Source: an uncultured Oscillospiraceae bacterium (GTDB lineage: Bacteria; Bacillota; Clostridia; Oscillospirales; Oscillospiraceae). Taken from it: DNA of 9,188 bases. Positions 6,618-9,188 of the stretch are shown one piece after another (positions within the stretch are counted from its first letter, which is position 1; every line of letters starts with the position of its first letter). The translations under genes were made by a program, and so were the position numbers. The notes beneath the pieces were generated by a model. That model was not told the DNA's origin. It was given only the letters and a program-made list of their open reading frames with translations, and ran no database searches. Where the stretch lies: the NCBI GenBank assembly GCA_934533005.1, contig CAKTBC010000072.1, positions 1 to 9,188 on the forward strand, in the 5' to 3' direction.

Positions 6618-6644
6618 CTCCTCCCCCGCGCCTCGCGGCGCGGG
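6618..6644 (-). promoter_or_regulatory. GNRA-loop hairpin abutting the Shine-Dalgarno sequence of the Ig-like gene
   Basis: On the minus strand a perfect 8-bp stem (CCCGCGCC with GGCGCGGG, 6625-6644) closes a GCGA loop of the GNRA type. The 3' arm runs directly into GGAGGAG (6618-6624), leaving no gap between stem and ribosome binding site. It could protect the 5' end of the mRNA or limit ribosome access. It lacks a following T-run, so it is not an intrinsic terminator. Confidence 0.5.
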
Positions 6645-6713
6645 ATGAATGATCCGGTTTTTCTTTCTTGCTTATTAGACGCAGAAAATCGGCAAAAAGT
6701 TTTCGGAAAGCTC

Positions 6714-6753
6714 AAAAAATGTCCCGAAGCGTCATTGTAGCGTTTCGGGACAT
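6714..6753 (-). terminator. Intrinsic terminator of valS
   Basis: Read on the minus strand, a 13-bp stem (plus-strand arms 6719-6731 and 6741-6753) with one mismatch and a nine-base loop is followed by six T residues (A-run 6714-6719 on the plus strand). It lies about 40 bases beyond the valS stop and should separate valS from the Ig-like gene. The rest of 6610-6791 holds the leader of the Ig-like gene; no convincing promoter was recognised, only a TAATAA -10-like element without a good -35. Confidence 0.85.
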
Positions 6754-6791
6754 CTTTGTCAATATGTGTTTGCTTCCAATGCTTTCGCGTT

Positions 6792-9188
6792 TCAGCCGAG
6801 CTGGCGGAGCGATTCCTCGAGATTGGCGATCAGCGCTTCGAGCTTTTCGGCGCGCTCGCGCTCGGCGGCAACAACGTTGGCCGGGGCGCGGGAGACGAAG
6901 CTCTCGTTGGAGAGCTTGCGGCGCTGGTTTTCCAGGAAACCGCGGTTTTTCGCAAGCTCCTTTTCCAGACGAGCGCGCTCCTTGTCGAGATCGACAAGCT
7001 CGCTCATCGGCAGGAAGCAGCGCGCGTCCTTCGTCACGATGCTGACCATTTTGTCCGCGTCTGCCGGCACATCGTCGGAGACAATCACCTCTCCGGCATA
7101 CGCCAGACGGCAGAGATAGTCGCGGCCGTTTTCAAAAGCTTCCTTATCCTCGGTGACAATATAGAGGTGCGGACGCTTGGACGGCGGGACATTCATCTCG
7201 CTGCGGCGGCTGCGGATGGCACGGATGGCCTCCATGACCTTTTCAAAGCGCGCGCTCTCCGCCGGGAACGCCATATCCTCGCGGTAAACAGGATAGGGCT
7301 GGATCATAAGCGCTTCGCCCTCGTGCGGCAGCGCCTGATAGATCTCCTCGGTGATGAACGGCATGAACGGGTGGAGAAGCTTGAGCGTTTCAGTGAGCAC
7401 ATAGAGCAGCACCTTCTGCGCCTGCACACGGGCAGCCTCATCCTCACCGGTCAGGCGAGCCTTGGTGAGCTCAATGTACCAGTCGCAGAAGCTGTCCCAG
7501 ATGAAGTCATAGATCTTCTGCGCGGCGATGCCGAGTTCGAACTTATCCAGATTCTCGCCGACCTCGCGCGCGAGATCGTTGAAGCGCGAGAGGATCCACT
7601 TATCCTCCAGCTCCAGCGTTTCGGGCAGCTCGTTTTTGTCGATCGTGAGATTCATCATCACGAAGCGGGAGGCGTTCCAAAGCTTGTTGGCAAAGTTGCG
7701 CATCGCCTCGCAGCGCTCCGGGAAGAAGCGCATGTCGTTTCCGGGCGAGTTGCCAGTGATGATGTTGAAGCGGAGCGCATCCGCGCCGTAGGTGTTGATG
7801 ACCTCGATGGGATCAACGCCGTTTCCGGCGGACTTGGACATTTTCTTGCCCTGCGGGTCACGGATGAGACCGTGGATGAGCACGGTGTGGAACGGGATCT
7901 TCTTCATATGCTCGCAGCCAGAGAAAATCATGCGGGCGACCCAGAAGAAAATGATATCGTAGCCCGTGACAAGCACGTCCGTCGGATAGAAGTAGTCCAA
8001 ATCCTCGGTCTTGTCCGGCCAGCCGAGCGTGGAGAACGGCCAGAGCGCGCTGGAAAACCAGGTATCGAGCACGTCGCTCTCGCGGCGGATGTTCTTGGAA
8101 TGGCACGCCTCGCACTCGCACGCATCGGTGCGGGAAACGGTCATGTGGCCGCAATCGTCGCAATACCACACGGGGATCTGATGGCCCCACCAGAGCTGGC
8201 GGGAGATGCACCAGTCGCGCACGCCGTTCATCCAGTTGAGGTACGTCTTGGCGAAGCGGTCGGGGACGAACTTGATCTCGCCGTCCTCCACGACGCGAAT
8301 GGCTTCCTTCGCGAGGGGCTGCATCTTTACAAACCACTGGTCGCTCGCGAGCGGCTCTACATCGTTGTGGCAGCGGTAGCACGTGCCGACGTTGTGGACG
8401 CACGGCTCGATGGACACGAGATACCCCTGCTCCTCGAGCTCCTGCACGATGGCCTTGCGGGCTTCGTAGCGATCCATACCGTCCCACTTGTAGCCGCCGG
8501 TGATCTTACCGTCGCCGTCGAGCATCAGATACTGCGGCAGATCGTGGCGCAGGCCGACCTCAAAGTCGTTGGGGTCGTGACAGGGCGTGATCTTCACGCA
8601 GCCGGTGCCGAACTCCATATCGGCATGCTCGTCGCCGACGATGGGGATCTCGCGCCCGACGAGCGGGAGCGTGAGCGTCTTGCCGATCATGTCCTTATAG
8701 CGCGGATCCTCCGGGTTCACCGCGACAGCGGCGTCGCCGAGCATCGTTTCGGGACGGGTCGTAGCGACCTCCACACTGCCGGAGCCGTCCGTCAGCGGGT
8801 AGCGGATGTGCCAGAAGAAGCCGTTCTTCTCGACATACTCGACCTCGGCATCGGAAAGGGCGGTCGTGCAGTGCGGGCACCAGTTGATGATGCGCTTGCC
8901 GCGGTAGATGTAGCCTTTTTCGTACAGACTGCAAAACGCCTCACGCACGGCCTTGGCGCATTGATCGTCCATCGTGAAGCGCTGGCGCTCCCAGTCACAC
9001 GAGGAACCAAGCGTTTTGAGCTGCTCCACGATACGGTCGCCGTAGTGCTGCTTCCAGTCCCACACGCGATCGAGGAACTTTTCACGGCCGAGATCAAAGC
9101 GGGTCAGGCCTTCCTTGCGGAGCTCGGCCTCCACCTTGATCTGCGTGGCGATGCCGGCGTGGTCAACGCCCGGCAGCCACAGCGCGCA
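6792..9188 (-). CDS. valS: Valyl-tRNA synthetase, 5' end outside the window
   Basis: 798 residues are visible in one open frame to the right edge; roughly the first 80 residues of a ~880-residue protein are missing, including the HIGH motif. The visible part begins CALWLPGVDHAGIATQ, the class I ValS signature after HIGH (the family usually has Thr where Val stands). Next come the Zn-ribbon-like INWCPHCTTALSDAEVEY stretch, the editing domain with TTRPETMLGD, the Trp-rich WCISRQLWWGHQIPVWYCDDCGH region, KMSKS within GKKMSKSAGNG (plus-strand bases near 7831-7848), the anticodon-binding domain, and a C-terminal coiled coil (DLDKERARLEKEL...EKLEALIANLEESLRQL) typical of ValS. It charges tRNA-Val with valine and edits mischarged threonine in the cytoplasm. 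The GTG at 9132-9134 is internal, not the start. All catalytic landmarks in view are intact. Confidence 0.96.
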   Translation of the reverse strand, partial: CALWLPGVDHAGIATQIKVEAELRKEGLTRFDLGREKFLDRVWDWKQHYGDRIVEQLKTLGSSCDWERQRFTMDDQCAKAVREAFCSLYEKGYIYRGKRIINWCPHCTTALSDAEVEYVEKNGFFWHIRYPLTDGSGSVEVATTRPETMLGDAAVAVNPEDPRYKDMIGKTLTLPLVGREIPIVGDEHADMEFGTGCVKITPCHDPNDFEVGLRHDLPQYLMLDGDGKITGGYKWDGMDRYEARKAIVQELEEQGYLVSIEPCVHNVGTCYRCHNDVEPLASDQWFVKMQPLAKEAIRVVEDGEIKFVPDRFAKTYLNWMNGVRDWCISRQLWWGHQIPVWYCDDCGHMTVSRTDACECEACHSKNIRRESDVLDTWFSSALWPFSTLGWPDKTEDLDYFYPTDVLVTGYDIIFFWVARMIFSGCEHMKKIPFHTVLIHGLIRDPQGKKMSKSAGNGVDPIEVINTYGADALRFNIITGNSPGNDMRFFPERCEAMRNFANKLWNASRFVMMNLTIDKNELPETLELEDKWILSRFNDLAREVGENLDKFELGIAAQKIYDFIWDSFCDWYIELTKARLTGEDEAARVQAQKVLLYVLTETLKLLHPFMPFITEEIYQALPHEGEALMIQPYPVYREDMAFPAESARFEKVMEAIRAIRSRRSEMNVPPSKRPHLYIVTEDKEAFENGRDYLCRLAYAGEVIVSDDVPADADKMVSIVTKDARCFLPMSELVDLDKERARLEKELAKNRGFLENQRRKLSNESFVSRAPANVVAAERERAEKLEALIANLEESLRQLG

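Noticed and set aside
9132..9134. GTG at 9132-9134 as the valS start
   Set aside because: The frame stays open to the window edge and encodes the conserved LWLPGVDHAGIATQ stretch upstream, so the true start is outside.
1..9188. CRISPR arrays, tRNA or rRNA genes, insertion sequences, phage genes
   Set aside because: No regularly spaced repeats, no tRNA-like cloverleaf, no transposase or integrase reading frame, and no terminal inverted repeats with target duplications were seen; the two gene-free gaps are each under 200 bases.

Overview
The window is 9.2 kb of GC-rich, tightly packed bacterial chromosome. Strong AAGGAGG-type ribosome binding sites, an Rnf-type operon, a membrane-anchored Ig-like surface protein with a Cys-rich CxC...CxxC segment and clostridial-style ValS features together suggest a GC-rich gut Firmicute (Clostridia, perhaps Oscillospiraceae-like). 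That placement is inference from gene style only.

Positions 1-4840 (+ strand) carry an rnfC-rnfD-rnfG-rnfE-rnfA operon. Every junction overlaps (TAATG or 8-11 bp overlaps) and the operon ends in a strong intrinsic terminator. A preceding reading frame ends in a TGATG overlap with rnfC, so the operon starts outside the window. No rnfB follows rnfA; if rnfB exists it must lie upstream or elsewhere.

The operon is recognisably Rnf but departs from the family at several functional positions. RnfA has no cysteine at all: the two family-conserved membrane Cys are Ala28 and Ser112. RnfE keeps one (Cys19) but has Leu102 in place of the other. Three of the four ligands of the intramembrane [2Fe-2S] cluster between RnfA and RnfE are therefore missing. 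RnfG is about twice the usual length, with two FMN-binding units and a degenerate third. RnfC keeps its FMN region and both [4Fe-4S] motifs but has lost conserved residues in the segment that corresponds to the dinucleotide-binding loop of NuoF/RnfC proteins. RnfD looks normal, with a flavinylation site at Thr154. This points to a divergent Rnf-like flavin-rich membrane redox complex with an altered electron path, or to one that has decayed; the open, well-spaced genes argue against decay.

Positions 4841-6791 hold a convergent, minus-strand gene for a secreted, C-terminally membrane-anchored protein with four Ig-like domains and a Cys/His-rich segment. It is flanked by hairpins, including a GNRA-loop hairpin abutting its Shine-Dalgarno sequence. 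Positions 6792-9188 hold the C-terminal ~90% of valyl-tRNA synthetase (minus strand), running off the right edge, with its own terminator. No tRNA, rRNA, CRISPR array or mobile element was seen.
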